A stretch of 64,000 bases of DNA from Ceratorhiza oryzae-sativae (lineage: Eukaryota; Basidiomycota; Agaricomycetes; Cantharellales; Ceratobasidiaceae). The notes beneath the pieces were generated by a model. That model was not told the DNA's origin. It did not search any database and worked only from the letters and a program-made list of their open reading frames with translations. Below, one piece after another: positions 1 to 11,064 of the stretch. The DNA lies in contig JARWMV010000233.1 of NCBI GenBank assembly GCA_030998015.1, positions 744,001 to 808,000 of the forward strand. The letters are read 5' to 3'. The first letter of the stretch is position 1; each line of letters starts with the position of its first letter. A program made the translations under genes and the position numbers.

Positions 1-768
1 AACGGCCCCCGAACCATTCGTGGTAATTTGGAACTGGCTGCGCGAAACATGCAAGGCCTTGTACCGCATCCGCTTGAAAACGTAAATCGAAAGACCCAGA
101 GAGGCAACACCTCCGAATACCATGAATACGACAAGGGCCGGAGATATATGCGGATGAGAGGAGTGGGAGGCCGGGTTGGCGGAAGCACTCGGCGACGCGG
201 TATGGACCATACTAGGAATCGGCCGCGTCAGTGTAGTGGCGCGGGCGGGTCCATGAACTTGAAGGGGCTCCGTTGGCGTTGATAAACAAAAAAGTCGAAC
301 TCGGGCTCGAAATACTCGAAGGAACTGATACGATCGAAAACGTCGGAGAAACAACAAGCGTCGTTCGTTCAAACGACGTACTCGGGTCTACCTGAAGTTG
401 AATTGGCTCTTTGCTCGTCGATACTTGGATGACCGGATACAAAGTCGTGCTAGGGCTAGGTCGAACGGAACTGGTCTTTGATGTCTCCTCAGGTGCTAGC
501 GTGGCTCCAGTCGACGTAGTTGTCTGTTCAGCCGACTCTATAGTCGTCTCCAAAATATCCGAGGTGGTCTGGGGTCCACAAAAGTCGTGGTGGGTTCCAC
601 ACGGAGTATATCAAACGAGGCCGAGCTGTTGCTACTGGGTTCCACAAGATGGGCATGGTGTTTACCATGAGACCGACTTGATGGATGCGCACTGTGGCGC
701 CTATGGGTCGTACCGTGTAGGTGGAGATGTGAATGCTCGAGACGTCGAGCACGCTCGCGTCGAGGCAT
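1..768 (-). CDS. Ser/Thr-rich single-pass membrane protein (3' end outside window)
   Basis: I recognise no family. Read on the minus strand, the upstream part is a Ser/Thr/Pro-rich, mucin-like stretch (about 288-553). A GT...CTGAC...TAG intron (287-212, 76 nt) joins it in frame to a short Ser/Ala linker and then a hydrophobic segment at about 150-85 (core VVFMVFGGVASLGLSIYVF). Basic residues (KRMRYK) follow, which suggests an outside-facing N-terminus and a cytosolic tail. The tail runs off the left edge. The 5' exons are unclear: two frames between 540 and 860 are open, the start at 768 is only the nearest ATG in a compatible frame, and no convincing signal peptide was found. A cell-surface or wall-sensor-like role is possible from architecture alone. 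Confidence 0.4.
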
Positions 769-859
769 ATCAATATGATGTTCGGATAGGAGGCGACGAG
801 GTTTAACGAATGGAGGGTCCGAGAGCGGTGGGAAACACTGTGGGGATCATCCAAGAGGG

Positions 860-1408
860 GTTAGCAGCTGACACCTATAAGCCTTTAGCAGCCGCATGCA
901 GGTACGTCTGTGCCCGCACTTGATGGTCCAGGGGAACACTCACAGATTGGCGTAAACTAATAAAATAGAATTTTATGTTCAAAAGTCGTGAAACCTAACA
1001 AGTATCGTTAGTAACAAGAATGGTTCACGAGAACCGACGACAAATCGACCGACCTAAAAGTTCATAAAACGAAGGTGGTGGAACGAAGTGATGATCATCT
1101 CGACACCCCTAATTCCGGTGTTTGTTCCGTGGTAACCAAACAATACCAAATCACACCTTGTCGAAATTAACGAAAAAAGAACCCGAATAGATTCGAACTA
1201 CACATCCATGGATTCTCTCCCAAGATAACAGCGGGCGAGCACGATATACGGAAACAAGAAACAGGATGGAAAAACAAAAACATCATTAACGCTCTGCGGA
1301 GCCCGCCGTCAACAGTATGTACAACATGACTGTTTGCAACAATGCTCCTTATACACAAAGAAAAGAAAGTTCGTAATGTTCACCAGACGTTCGTCTAAAT
1401 TAGGTCTT
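860..1408. other. intergenic, no gene seen
   Basis: About 550 bp between the truncated membrane protein and the sugar-transporter stop codon. It is AT-richer than its flanks. Only short shadow frames are present; I see no RNA gene or repeat. Confidence 0.5.
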
Positions 1409-3279
1409 TTAGCGTCCACTAGAGCTGTCGGATCCTGTGGAGAGATGGAGGGCGGGGCGAATGGCTGAAGAGCGTGAAGGGGGTCTGGACCAGTTGGCGG
1501 GGGTGCTACCGTTCGAACGACCAGCGCCAAGAGGTGAATTCGTGCCGCTTAAGGAACCGCCTCGCAGGCTGGGAGAGTAAGAGTATGGGTTGGCACCCAT
1601 CGCGTCATCGGCGGTCAGACCACCAGGTTGATTTCCGTTGACGAAAGAGCCATTGACATTATCGGTGCTAGTAAATCCAAGTACGGCCGCAATGTTACGA
1701 GGGCTAGGGAACGAGGTCGATGACTTTTTCTTGATTGTCTCTCCAAGAATCGGTGCGTCGTCAGCAACCGGGCTGCCGGGTGGGAAGACCGAAGAAGCGC
1801 CGCTGTGTCCCCCAGCTTCTCGGGTACCGCTCGCAACGGCAATCTTGGCTTGGTTCGGAGCCTTCATGTCAGCCTGGTTGTACATCCAAGTTGCGGCGAG
1901 CACAGTCGTACTCCCGATGACAAAGGCAAGCGTGATCCGGAAATCGAAGAGAGCGACACTTGCGAGGAAGCTGAGGACGATGGATAAACTCGTCGCGAAA
2001 CCTTTCATGATGTTGTCCGAGTACTTGATAACGATGGCGGTAATGAGCCCACCAAACACCTGAGTCAAAACTGTGGCCCAAGCCCAGCCGGAAAAGTTGG
2101 CAAACAACGAAAAGGGAAAGGAGCGGCCGTCGGTCGAGTTGCCTGCATTGTTGAAAATGATCGGGACTAGCGCCGGAAGGAGCGAGAACAAAGAGAGCTG
2201 CACGTTGCGAACCCAGAGATCGGCCTGGCTGCCCTTGAGGACCATCTCAAAGTAGACACCGGCGAGACCGGACGTAATGCAAGCAGCGGAAACGGCCGCA
2301 AAGCCTTTCAAAGGGTTCATGACGTGTTTGGCAGCGCTAACGGCCTCATGGCCCCGAGCGGCCGCGGTCTGTGCAGCGGCCTCGGCTACAGGATCAAGCT
2401 GAGCCGGTGCAACATGCTTTGCAGGGCTAGTCGACTGAATCTGAACGATGCCCACACCGACGGCCAAGAAGAAGAGGGCGGCCCATTTTGCCTTGGACAG
2501 GCGTTTCCTCAACAGCATCACGGAAAAGGCAGCTGTCGTGAGGATTTTCATTTGGTAGGTGACCTGGTGGGAGCGACTGAGCACACGATCGGCGGTGTGC
2601 ATGCATGTGGACCTACCTGGAACGTTGCAACATCGAGGTTACTTGCTGCGACAAACTGCAAGTTGTTTTGGATGACGTAGAGGATAGCGGGAATTGAGAG
2701 CTTCCAGCAGTCCGGGCTAAAGACCTCGCGGCCAAGACGGCGGAACTTGCCCACGAGGCGGGTAACAAGGGATGTCGACCGGCGCAACTGAGAGCTGACC
2801 ACACCACGAACCGACCCAGAGCCACCGCGGCCATGGAGACCCCGGCCTTGGGCCTTGGATTTGATCATGGGGGTTGTGGGAGAATCTTCATCCAAGTCGC
2901 CAGAGCCGGCCATGAGCGGAATGGCGTCAGAGCGGGTACCTTTGGACTGGTCATCGAGCCGGACGAGAGCGATAAGGAGAGAGATGGATCCTTTGAGGAG
3001 CTCGTTGAGCAAGACGGCCGATGCGGCCGAGTAAGTCCGGTTGGCAGGGGTCGAGACGCGTGAGTAGTGCATGATGATCGTGAGGGACGCGTTCTGGACG
3101 GCCAAGGTGACAAGGCTAGTCGCACGTCACGGATCAGCGGCACAAGCTAAACGAGCAGGGACATACGAGACATATTTCAGAGGCATGCCGAGGAACCGGG
3201 GTGTGTCATCTTTGGGGGCAGCGATCGTCGCGGCGGGCAAGAGGCCGCCTGCGCCGGGGGGCTTGAGGGAGCCGTTCAT
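1409..3279 (-). CDS. UDP-galactose/UDP-GlcNAc-type nucleotide-sugar transporter
   Basis: Golgi/ER antiporter that brings nucleotide sugars into the lumen for glycosylation. Three exons: 3279-3167, 3115-2617 and 2563-1409, with introns of 51 and 53 nt, giving 588 residues. The family pattern is clear: the start of helix 1 (KYVSLVTLAVQNASLTI then MHYSR), the AVLLNELLKG helix, YVIQNNLQFVAASNLD, VTYQMKILTTA across the second splice, GLAGVYFEMVLKGS, and a final helix ending ATWMYNQ. The protein is longer than a typical 320-400 residue transporter because of a charged cytosolic insert (about residues 85-150) and a Ser/Pro-rich C-terminal tail of about 130 residues. I chose the ATG at 3279 because it lies just before the first helix; an in-frame ATG at 3486 would add 69 residues. 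Substrate cannot be fixed from sequence. Confidence 0.88.
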
Positions 3280-4232
3280 GGCGGGCTTTTCCTGGGAAAA
3301 GGGCTGGAGGCGGACACCCGACACGGGGGGAGTTGCGTTGTGGTACAAGGTCTGGAGAGAGACGTTGGATGATGTATGGGCGAGCGGGTTGGGCTGGCGG
3401 CGATGCAAATCTGTGTCCGGCGAGGCTGGGGAGCCGCAAAGGTTGACGGATGACACCCTGCGTAGCCATCGCGAGCGACCGGCCATTGGACGAGGCGGTG
3501 TGGGCACAAGCGATCCGACGGCAGTGTTCCGATAGAAGCACCAAGCGCAGCAGATATCATGCCCCACCATCCAATCCACGAAAACAGGTTCCATAACGCG
3601 TTCAACGCCAAGGGAAAAAAATGACCAAAAAAGGGTTCAATCGTCAGCAACAGGTCTGGATACGCAACCGAGACACGGACGGGGCGGGCGAAACAGCATA
3701 CAACCGCGTGGCAACGCACACCAAAATGCAACATGGATACGCGGGAAACAGGCAGAGAGAACACCAGGAATGTGGGCGAGTCGCTCACCTGGACAGCCTG
3801 CGCTTTGGCCTGGACACCTCCTGGACGCTGGTTGAAGCCACGGTGGCACGAAAATTCACCTCGAGATAGTTTCGAGGGCTGGCAGAGGGCGGGAAAATAC
3901 AGACAACCTGCTGCTCTCGACGGAGGGGTTGAAAGAAATGCAAAACCAGGCAGCGCTATCGACAGCTTAGCGCCCGTTCCATGGTTCAGCGCGACAACAA
4001 CAGTAGCAAATACTGATCCGAAAAGTGCAAAAATATACGCGGGTCCAGGCCCCCGCACGGCTGTAACCGAGCCACGGTAGACTTTTCGATCAGAGGAATA
4101 ATGTACATAGGTTTCTGGATGTGGTTGATACAAGATATATGCACCCAGTCGCCAGATGGACTGCAGCTGTCGCGTTGTCATGTGAATCCTGGATCAAACC
4201 CGTGCATTTGCCGCATACTCACCAGAACACAT
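3280..4232. other. 5' region of sugar transporter, no separate gene
   Basis: This stretch holds the upstream region of the transporter and the 3' flank of the CD2BP2 gene. A 301-codon frame stays open on the minus strand (4181-3276). It overlaps the transporter's first exon out of frame and has no domain I recognise, so I do not call it. Confidence 0.5.
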
Positions 4233-5457
4233 CTATGCGCCAAACACCGACTTCCAAGAAGTCCACTCCACATCTCCAACCCGCCTAAGCAACACGCGCT
4301 CCGCATCGTCTCCAAAGTACGAGGCCGCCTTCCAGGCTCCCAATTCGGTCGCCCATACGGCCCGTACACCGCATCCGCCGATGCCTGTCCTCCGCTGGCC
4401 GCCACATAATCCGGCGCCCACCGGTACTCGTACTTGGCATCCGGCTCCAGCGGAGGAGGTGGATGTGGGTCCCAATCCGGTTCTACAATTCCAGATCGCC
4501 GCACGGAGCGCAGCATCTGCTCGTAGGTCTCTTCGTAGACGTCGTTGTCCCCCAGCGACATGAGCGTAGAGCGAGGGCCGTAACACGGGTGATTGGGTCC
4601 TGCTCTGGCTCTTGCTTGGCCTCGGCCGTCCCATCGATCGTCTGAGGTAGGACTTCGGTTGCGGCCTTTTTCTTTTGAACCCGTTTCTTCTCCTTGGCTG
4701 CGGCACCCAAACGTTGCAGAGTCTCAAGCACCGACTCGCCTTTCTCCATAAAGCCGACCAGCTCCTTCATAATGTCCTCCTTTCCCCTCCCTGCCTCTTC
4801 GGCCTCGCGTCGCTCGCGCTCCTTCTCTCGAGTCTCCATAAGCTTCTTGCTGCGCCTCGCCTTTTTCATCGCGCGATCGTCCATGCCCTCCATCCATCGA
4901 TCATGCACCGCATGTGGGTCAAACGACCGGACAAACGTCCCATCCTCCGCAAACTTTCCCTCCTCCATCTCAGCCTTCATATTGAACGAAGACATTTCGT
5001 ACCCCATCCCCAGTTTCTTCCTCCTCTCCGCCTCATCCTCGTCCTCGGGCTCATCATCATCCGACTCGGCCCCGTCCGTCCTGCCAAACTCTTGCCCTTC
5101 GATATCCCCCAACGCAAGAAACTTTTCCTTCTTCTTCCCGACACCCGCATCAGCATCAGATTTGACCTTGTCCGGATCGGTCGCAGCAAACATATCATCC
5201 TCGTCCTCGTCCTCGGCCGTCGGCTTTTTCTTTCGGCTCTCCACCACGCCTTCGCCATCGTCGGACGAATCGCTCTCGTAGCCTTCGTTTTTCACTCCTC
5301 GCCGGCTTGGTGCGGTTTCGAGGTTCTCGTCGACTTGCTCTGCGAAACTCTGTTCGTCGCCGTTGGTGGCAGGATCCGTAGGATCCGTGAATCGTGTGCG
5401 TTTGGTGGAGGGACCTGCTCCAGCAGAGACGGCTCGTTTGGCTCCGCGGGGAGGCAT
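4233..5457 (-). CDS. CD2BP2/Lin1-like U5 snRNP protein with GYF domain, two apparent frameshifts
   Basis: Homologues (CD2BP2, yeast Lin1/Snu40) associate with the U5 snRNP and bind proline-rich ligands through a C-terminal GYF domain. From the ATG at 5457 come an acidic, Lys-rich N-terminus, then the family hallmark MSSFNMKAEMEEGKF followed by FDPHAVHDRWMEG, a basic helix and an acidic coiled stretch. The C-terminal third lies in two other frames: YEETYEQM to YGPYG (until about 4350), then ELGAWKAASYFGDD to the stop at 4233. Together they form GPY-x5-W-x3-YFGD, the GYF core. No splice pair bridges either break; each needs one extra base, near 4568-4573 and at the GGG 4352-4354. I read these as single-base deletions in the assembly or real lesions. 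The protein's identity is secure; its integrity is not. Confidence 0.8.
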
Positions 5458-5716
5458 GGCTCTTCAAGGTGTCTGTCTTTTGAGTATTAGGTAACCTGCT
5501 ACAGGGCCATGCCTACCTACCAAGGTATTCTCGTCGTGGTTGTACAGCCCCAGTGTGTGGTGGTGGGTATACTGCCATTTCGAACTCGGGCCTTACGTCA
5601 CCTTGCTTTGTAGGCAAGCGCCCAAGTCTCGAGCGCATATACACACATCTATAGCGACAATTCGCAGCCGACAAAAGTAAATACAACTAGCAGCACCTAT
5701 AAAATACAACATAAAC

Positions 5717-6539
5717 CTAGTCTATTTCACTGTCCGCCCCCATATGTCCATATACCAAACCAAGCACGAATATATGAAACAGTCGAACCCAGTCCCGCCA
5801 ATCAGTTTGAGGCCCATACACGGGCCGTACAACCCAGACGGGCGAATGCCAGCGCTGAAATGCATTTACACGGAGCGCTGTAGTGCCAAACAATCCAACG
5901 CTCGCGATTGGTGCATGTGGCTCTCGTCCGCGTAGAGGAATGGCAAGCGGTGGAAAGCTGATCTTGGGGTAGCAACGACCATCAAATATCTGGCTTTGCT
6001 GAGAAGGGGAGGGTGTGGGGCTCAATGGCGGGGCCGGGAGAGGTTGCCGCGGTCCTCTTGCATATTCCCCATCCGCGTGAGGAAGCACGCTGCAACAAGA
6101 GGCAACAGAATTCCCAAAGTGATCGAGTAGCCCTGAAAGTGGGCCATACCCATCGGTCAATGCTGGGCTGAAAACATAACTTTGTGACGCTGGCGCCGGT
6201 TCCAAACTACATTGTCGCACAAAAGACCTAGTATAAACCTTGGTTATACGTTCAAAAGTTACAGCAATGGTTGGACTCACCTTCTTCGCGTGCTATATGC
6301 TTCCCGTAATGTTCGATCTAACAGTCGTGTTCAATATCGAAATACCGAGCAAAAGTGGATAGCGTACCTTGAAGCTGTTCAGGCAAATTATTTACAGAAA
6401 AATCCTCCAGGAGAGGTACAAGAGAGTTCGAACTAGTGATGTAAAGGGGCTCCCTAAGATGAGAATAGAGGGGAGAACGGCAGCCACGCTGATCTCGTAA
6501 AGTCGCAGAGGATTCCTTGCCGTTATGGAATGAGTTCAT
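5717..6539 (-). CDS. uncharacterised protein, three exons
   Basis: I do not recognise a family. Exons 6539-6368, 6317-6281 and 6227-5717 are joined by introns of 50 nt (GTACGC...GTTAG) and 53 nt (GTGAGT...ACTAG). Both phases fit exactly, giving 239 residues with no internal stop, and this exact fit is the main support. The N-terminus is polar; the middle is Pro/Ser-rich (PAPPLSPTPSPSQQS); the last 45 residues are rich in Trp and Tyr and include a short hydrophobic run (LFHIFVLGLVYGHM) near the C-terminus, a possible membrane anchor. It lies head-to-tail downstream of no clear partner and is followed on the same strand by the CD2BP2 gene. Confidence 0.45.
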
Positions 6540-7114
6540 TACGATAGATAAAGATAATGGATGTAGAAGAGAGAGAAGTGCGATGCCACCAGGGCTATAT
6601 ATTATAAGGAGAAATAATCGAGAAGGGCCTAATTGAACACCTTCAGCGGCTGCTGGAGTTTAAATAAGTTCGAGTGGCAATGCAACTGGTCCAACTGCGC
6701 GAGGGTCAAGGGCCAACGGCATCGACCCTTTTGTTCGCATATGTTTGCATTCCCATCGCAAGGTCAATTTTCACCGTTTTTATTGTTGTTGAATGTTTAA
6801 TATTTAGAGTTCCCCCAAGACCCGCTTTACACCCCAAGCAAGATCTTTATAAGCTGGCCCACTATATAGTGCGAGCAGGGCTGTCTGACGGTCCGGAGAT
6901 TACTGACTAAACAGAATTGAGATCCAAAATGGTCCACAAATAAAGGGGCCATGGCTACCAGCGGGGGCGTTCGGTGGCTCAAACACAATACACGCGAAAG
7001 GATGCAAATAAATCGTGCAGCGAAAATTGTTTGATTGGAATAAGGAACCACCATCCTGACTTTCTTCCAGGTCTGCTCTGAGTGCTTGGTCACACTGCAA
7101 CAAAATAAAACATT
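6540..7114. other. intergenic, no gene seen
   Basis: AT-rich upstream region of the unknown gene at 5717-6539 and 3' flank of the tRNA gene. Only shadow frames are present. Confidence 0.45.
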
Positions 7115-7197
7115 ACGTCGAACGGGAATCGAACCCGTGCCGCTTGCTGACTCCAGGGTGTGGAAGGCAAGCATGATAACCACTTCACCATCGACGT
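7115..7197 (-). tRNA. tRNA-Gly(TCC) with a 12-nt intron
   Basis: The 7-bp acceptor stem pairs perfectly (ACGTCGA with TCGACGT). The D arm GTGA/TCAT closes with one G-T pair, and the T arm is ACGGG/CCCGT around TTCGATT. The anticodon stem is CTTGC/GCAAG. Its loop is too long by 12 nt; placing the intron after the base 3' of the anticodon (7160-7149) leaves CT-TCC-A-A, so the anticodon is TCC (Gly, reads GGA). The internal A box (TGGTGAAGTGGTTATC) and B box (GGTTCGATTCC) for RNA polymerase III are present. Confidence 0.9.
7149..7160 (-). other. tRNA-Gly intron
   Basis: Twelve bases inserted one position 3' of the anticodon, the canonical place for nuclear tRNA introns, which are removed by the tRNA splicing endonuclease. 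Confidence 0.75.
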
Positions 7198-7478
7198 GTG
7201 CTTGTATTTCATGGAAAACATTTATTGATACATATTGCAATGCCATAAAGGTCGACTTGACAGGCGGAGCAGTCGACAAATCTCGACTAGTCGGCGCCTC
7301 CAGCTTCGTCTATGACGTATCAATTACTTCCAGATTGCTATCAACGTTCTCTACAAATAAACTACTCGCCCTACCCCACCTCGTGTGTCTAATCATTATA
7401 CTTCAGCAGCGCTGGGCACCCGCAGGTCACTTCAGTGCAGTCCGTTGGACGCATGACCTGTAGAGCGGCTGCTCCAGC

Positions 7479-7814
7479 TCAGCTGCACTCAGCCTGCACT
7501 GGTCTCGACAGGCAGCCGCTATGCGACGCAGGACGCAGTGAACGAAAAGCTAATAAAAGAGCTAGCCCGGCCGTTTGTTTGTATTTGACAGATACTGCGA
7601 ATGCCAGTGAGTGAGATAGCACTAGGCAACGAGAGAAAACGTACCGATGGAGGGGTAATCGAGCCATGTAGCACACAAAAAAGCGAATGTAACAGGAGAC
7701 ACAACACCAAGGGACTAGCTCCGATTGAAAGCAATAAGGTTGGACGAAGGGATAGGGGCTTACTCGGTCAAACACACCAAGCACAACCAAAGTGGATCCT
7801 AGAAGGATAGACAT
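7479..7814 (-). CDS. putative small membrane protein, three exons
   Basis: Candidate gene of about 78 residues, no family recognised. The ATG at 7814 opens a hydrophobic 17-residue first exon (7814-7764). Introns of 49 nt (7763-7715, GTAAGC...CTAG) and 50 nt (7644-7595, GTACGT...GCAG) join it to exons 7714-7645 and 7594-7479. The spliced frame stays open and the middle exon is also hydrophobic (SLGVVSPVTFAFLCATW), so the product would have one or two membrane segments and a basic, Cys-containing tail. Support is the coincidence of canonical borders, typical intron lengths and phase. It could still be chance or part of a larger gene. Confidence 0.35.
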   Translation of the reverse strand: MSILLGSTLVVLGVFDRVSPYPFVQPYCFQSELVPWCCVSCYIRFFVCYMARLPLHRYVFSRCLVLSHSLAFAVSVKYKQTAGLALLLAFRSLRPASHSGCLSRPVQAECS

Positions 7815-9194
7815 AAGAGAGGTGAATAATATTTTTATTTCAATCGTACCTATGATAGGATCGGCCTCTGCATGTGGAAGCCAAAGCTGGAATGCTTCGA
7901 GCGTGGCCGTCCGAAATGCCGGACGTCGGCTTTATTTATTTGAAACTGGATTAGTAGCTGCGGGCTAATTGAAAGCAGGAAGAGACTGGATCACCAAGTA
8001 ATAAGTTACAAAAGATTACCACTTCGGATGAGCTAATTTACGAAAAAGGGGTTAGCACTTGGCACCAAGGTCCACCGTTGCACGCACCTACCAGTAGCCA
8101 ACCAGTATATGGGGCGTCAGGTGTCCCGAGCTGCGTTGAAATCGACAAGCAGCGTCGTGTCGCGAGGGAGCCTGGAAGGAAGGTATATACAGTCAGCTAT
8201 CGTTCGTGCTCTCCCCCTTGTTTGACTGCTGACGCAGTCCGAGTGTGCGCTTAAGATAGGGTGAAGGTCAAAAAACAAGGCAGCCAGCGCCGGAGCGCGT
8301 AGAATGAGCAAGGAAAGACGGAGTGTGCTCGTAGTGGTGGATCAGACACCTCCTACGGGTCACACTCAGAAAGGCAAATACACAGACAATGCGGCGGCAC
8401 CAGGGCCGCCTTGGTCACGCCGGACTTTGGCGGACAGTGACCACGAGGCACGACAAGTCCGAGAGAGTCAAACGATTGCTGGTAGTCACCTACCTGGTCG
8501 TTGTAATAGTATGGGCATTTTTCTAAGGCTAGGGCCAGTCGGGTATGGCAGGTAGGCGCAAGAGGGGAGGTGGTGGTTGAGAGCAGGTTGCGGCTGGTCC
8601 CCCTCCCCTCTGGGGGCATATTATACCCCCAGGCGGTGGCCCGTGCCCATTATTCCCACTCCTCTCACACCAGCCTTGGCATCTATTTTCGGCGGGGCGG
8701 CATGACGTCGAGGTCGGTCTGTGCATACAAAACGCGCCCCTATTCCCGTTATCGGTCAATAAGCGGCTCGGCGCAGTCAAAAATAGAGAGACGAGAACCT
8801 TGGTGCGACAGGGGACACCTCCAGTGGCGCTGGGTTCAGTACGAGCGAGATTTTCGGTGGTGTCGGGAATCGTTTGCACACGTTGAGTCATCGCCTCCCA
8901 TATCAAGACACTGAAAGCACGCATATAGGCGATTTGCGTCACCGTCATAGCTTGGCATTCCTGGGGAATGCCCTTGGCGTGACCATGCTTACATACCAAT
9001 ACTCGGCACGGACGGTCTATCGTTTTCATCATAATCTTGGCATCTAGTCTAGAGAGACTTGGAAGTTCGGGTCGTTGTGGAGAGTGAGCGCAAAAGCACC
9101 TTGTCAAGTCAAACGTCTTTAGACACAATTTGAATTCAATAAATAGTTTGCATGAAATGTTCGATCTAATGTACAACACCTATCGCCTGGTTGT
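7815..9194. other. intergenic, one long frame without recognised function
   Basis: A minus-strand frame of about 216 codons (9179-8529) is open but starts at GTG, has Pro/Gly/Cys-biased composition at its end and matches nothing I know. Possible splice signals inside it do not give a convincing protein. I see no RNA gene. Confidence 0.4.
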
Positions 9195-10812
9195 CTAGCC
9201 GTCATCAGGAATAGGCTCCTTCGACCTTTCTGGGGTAATCGGGTACTCAGACTGAACAGGCGTTTGGAGTTTCAACCTCTCCAAATCGGCAGCCACCTTT
9301 TCTTCCCTAGCTCGCTCTGCCTCTGCCTCCTTAGCGGCCCCAACCATCTTAGCCTCTCTCTCGCTTTCTTCGACCAGTGCTTGCAGCTCTTCAGCTAGCG
9401 CTTCGTCTTCGGCTGGATCGGATGGTACTCCGCCTAATGCAATAGCATCTTCCACTTCCTTGTGATCCGCAAGTGCCTCGGCCATATTATCCATAGTTTG
9501 TTCGATATGTTCACGTTGGAGTCGTGGGTCGGCGAGTAGCTCCTTCAAGGTCGCAGTAGACGTCTCGTATGCTTTCATGATCTGATTATTGTAATTAAGG
9601 TAGTGGTCTCCTGGGGAAAGCGGTTTGGCTCACAGCGACGTCTCCTGCAGCGGTTTCTACCTTCATCAGGGCAGTCTGAACCGTTTCGAGGGCGCCCAAT
9701 CGCAACTTGAGGAGCGATTCGAGTTGCTTTCGTGAGCGTAAGAGAGAGAGAGCCAAGTCTTGTTGTTTCTTGCGTAGCGAGACGTTGATCTTCTCCGCTC
9801 GTCTGACCAAAATTCAATCTGCTTGCCTCGCCCAACGTATCACACGACTTACTCTTCTATTCGCCTCTGTATCTCGTCTACCTGTTCTTGGAGCTTGTTC
9901 ACAGTGATCGACATTTCCAAGATTCCCTTGTCGATATTCGAGATGGTCTCCTGCTCGGACGACCCTTCTTCCACAAACTTGATCACGTCAGCCTGTTTGT
10001 CGACGACGACACAACTACGGTCGCGCTCCAGGTGCTTTATCAAAACGCGAACATCTGTCTCAGACAGCGAAGCGCCTGGGTGGGAAACCGCAATCCCCCC
10101 AAACTGTTGCCGGAAGCTCGCAGAATTATACAGCGCAGCAGAGGGTCCAATGCCACCTTTTGCCCGCTGGGCCTCCAAAATGGCCTTGGCAGCAGCCTAC
10201 GAGCACAGTCAGCCAAATAGGACAAAATTGCCCTCCTGATTCTCGTACCTCTACGTTTGAGAGTATAACGAAGTCACCCCACGATTCCTTCACAACGTCA
10301 TCGCCAGAAGCCAGTCCAGCTTGCTGAAATGCCCACCATAGTGGGCGGCCAATTACAGCCGAGGCAACACGGTATGCAAGGCTCGACTCGGGAAGATATA
10401 TTGAATTGGGCAAGGTCAAGAACCGTGCAAGTGGGATCAAGGGTGCGGAGGCGGGAGAAGACGTGGTTGGGGTGGACAGAGATGTCTGAAGAGAAGATAA
10501 AGTCGGTTTCATTTCTGCGAATGTTCCGACACTTACCATAGCGTAGCCTATCCCCAGGGGTTTCCCAACCTTTTCCCAACGAAACTTTTCAGCCAACTGA
10601 GAGTCCGCGTGCAGCACGAGCACACTGGTTGACTGTAAACCCCTAGAAGTAACCTCGGTTAGAGTACGCCTCCACCACTCTACATTGGCATTATATCCAG
10701 TAGGATTAGATAATCTCTTCTTAGCAAGGTCAGAGTAAAGCGATTGCAGGCGTTGAGAGGTAGTCTTGTATTCAGGGAGAGTGGAAAGGTATTCTTGTAT
10801 TGATGGAGACAT
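9195..10812 (-). CDS. CHMP7-like ESCRT-III (SNF7 family) protein
   Basis: CHMP7 proteins act at the ESCRT-II/III step and in nuclear-envelope surveillance. Five exons (10812-10537, 10485-10249, 10196-9853, 9802-9634, 9581-9195) give 470 residues with all phases matching. The N-terminal half is the CHMP7-type region (VEWWRRTLTEV, FVILSNVE). The C-terminal half is the SNF7 coiled-coil core: MSITVNKLQEQVDEIQRRI, KINVSLRKKQQDLALSLL, RSRKQLESLLKLRLGALE, and METMV-like helix ATLKELLADPRLQREHIE. The tail is acidic and ends near a Pro-rich segment. The first intron (10536-10486, 51 nt) has GTAAGT and CAG borders but is a multiple of three with no stop, so its retention would add 17 residues rather than truncate. 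A TCACGTG box lies about 130 bp upstream. Confidence 0.85.
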
Positions 10813-10938
10813 AGGGTTAAGTTTAAATCTATATGAAAACTGTCAGCCAGGAGGACAAGGGTAAGGGCGACTGCTACAGGCTGATAACGAATGTACCAGG
10901 TGCAGCCACGCGAGTGGTTGACTGGCGGGGACTAAAGG

Positions 10939-10945
10939 TCACGTG
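10939..10945. promoter_or_regulatory. TCACGTG box upstream of CHMP7-like gene
   Basis: Palindromic CACGTG core preceded by T, about 130 bp upstream of the start at 10812. CACGTG is the core bound by bHLH factors such as Cbf1. Function here is inferred from position and recurrence. Confidence 0.4.
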
Positions 10946-11064
10946 GCCATTTATAAGGGAGATTTGTCAACATGCTGTTCGCCAACGTATTTACAGCACA
11001 GCATACAGAAAGTATCAAGAGTAGTTCGTACAATAAAATTTCACCATATAAAGCTGCCAAAATT

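Noticed and set aside
3276..4181. 301-codon open frame on the minus strand upstream of the sugar transporter
   Set aside because: It overlaps the transporter's first coding exon in another frame, lacks domains and has patchy Cys/Pro composition; best explained as chance openness over the 5' region.
4675..5490. 271-codon Leu/Arg-rich plus-strand frame opposite CD2BP2
   Set aside because: It is the antisense of a Glu/Asp/Lys-rich coding exon, a common cause of long shadow frames.
6827..7279. 150-codon minus-strand frame
   Set aside because: It runs straight through the tRNA-Gly gene and has no domain.
8529..9179. 216-codon minus-strand frame
   Set aside because: It opens at GTG, has no domain and no supporting exon chain; left as unexplained DNA.
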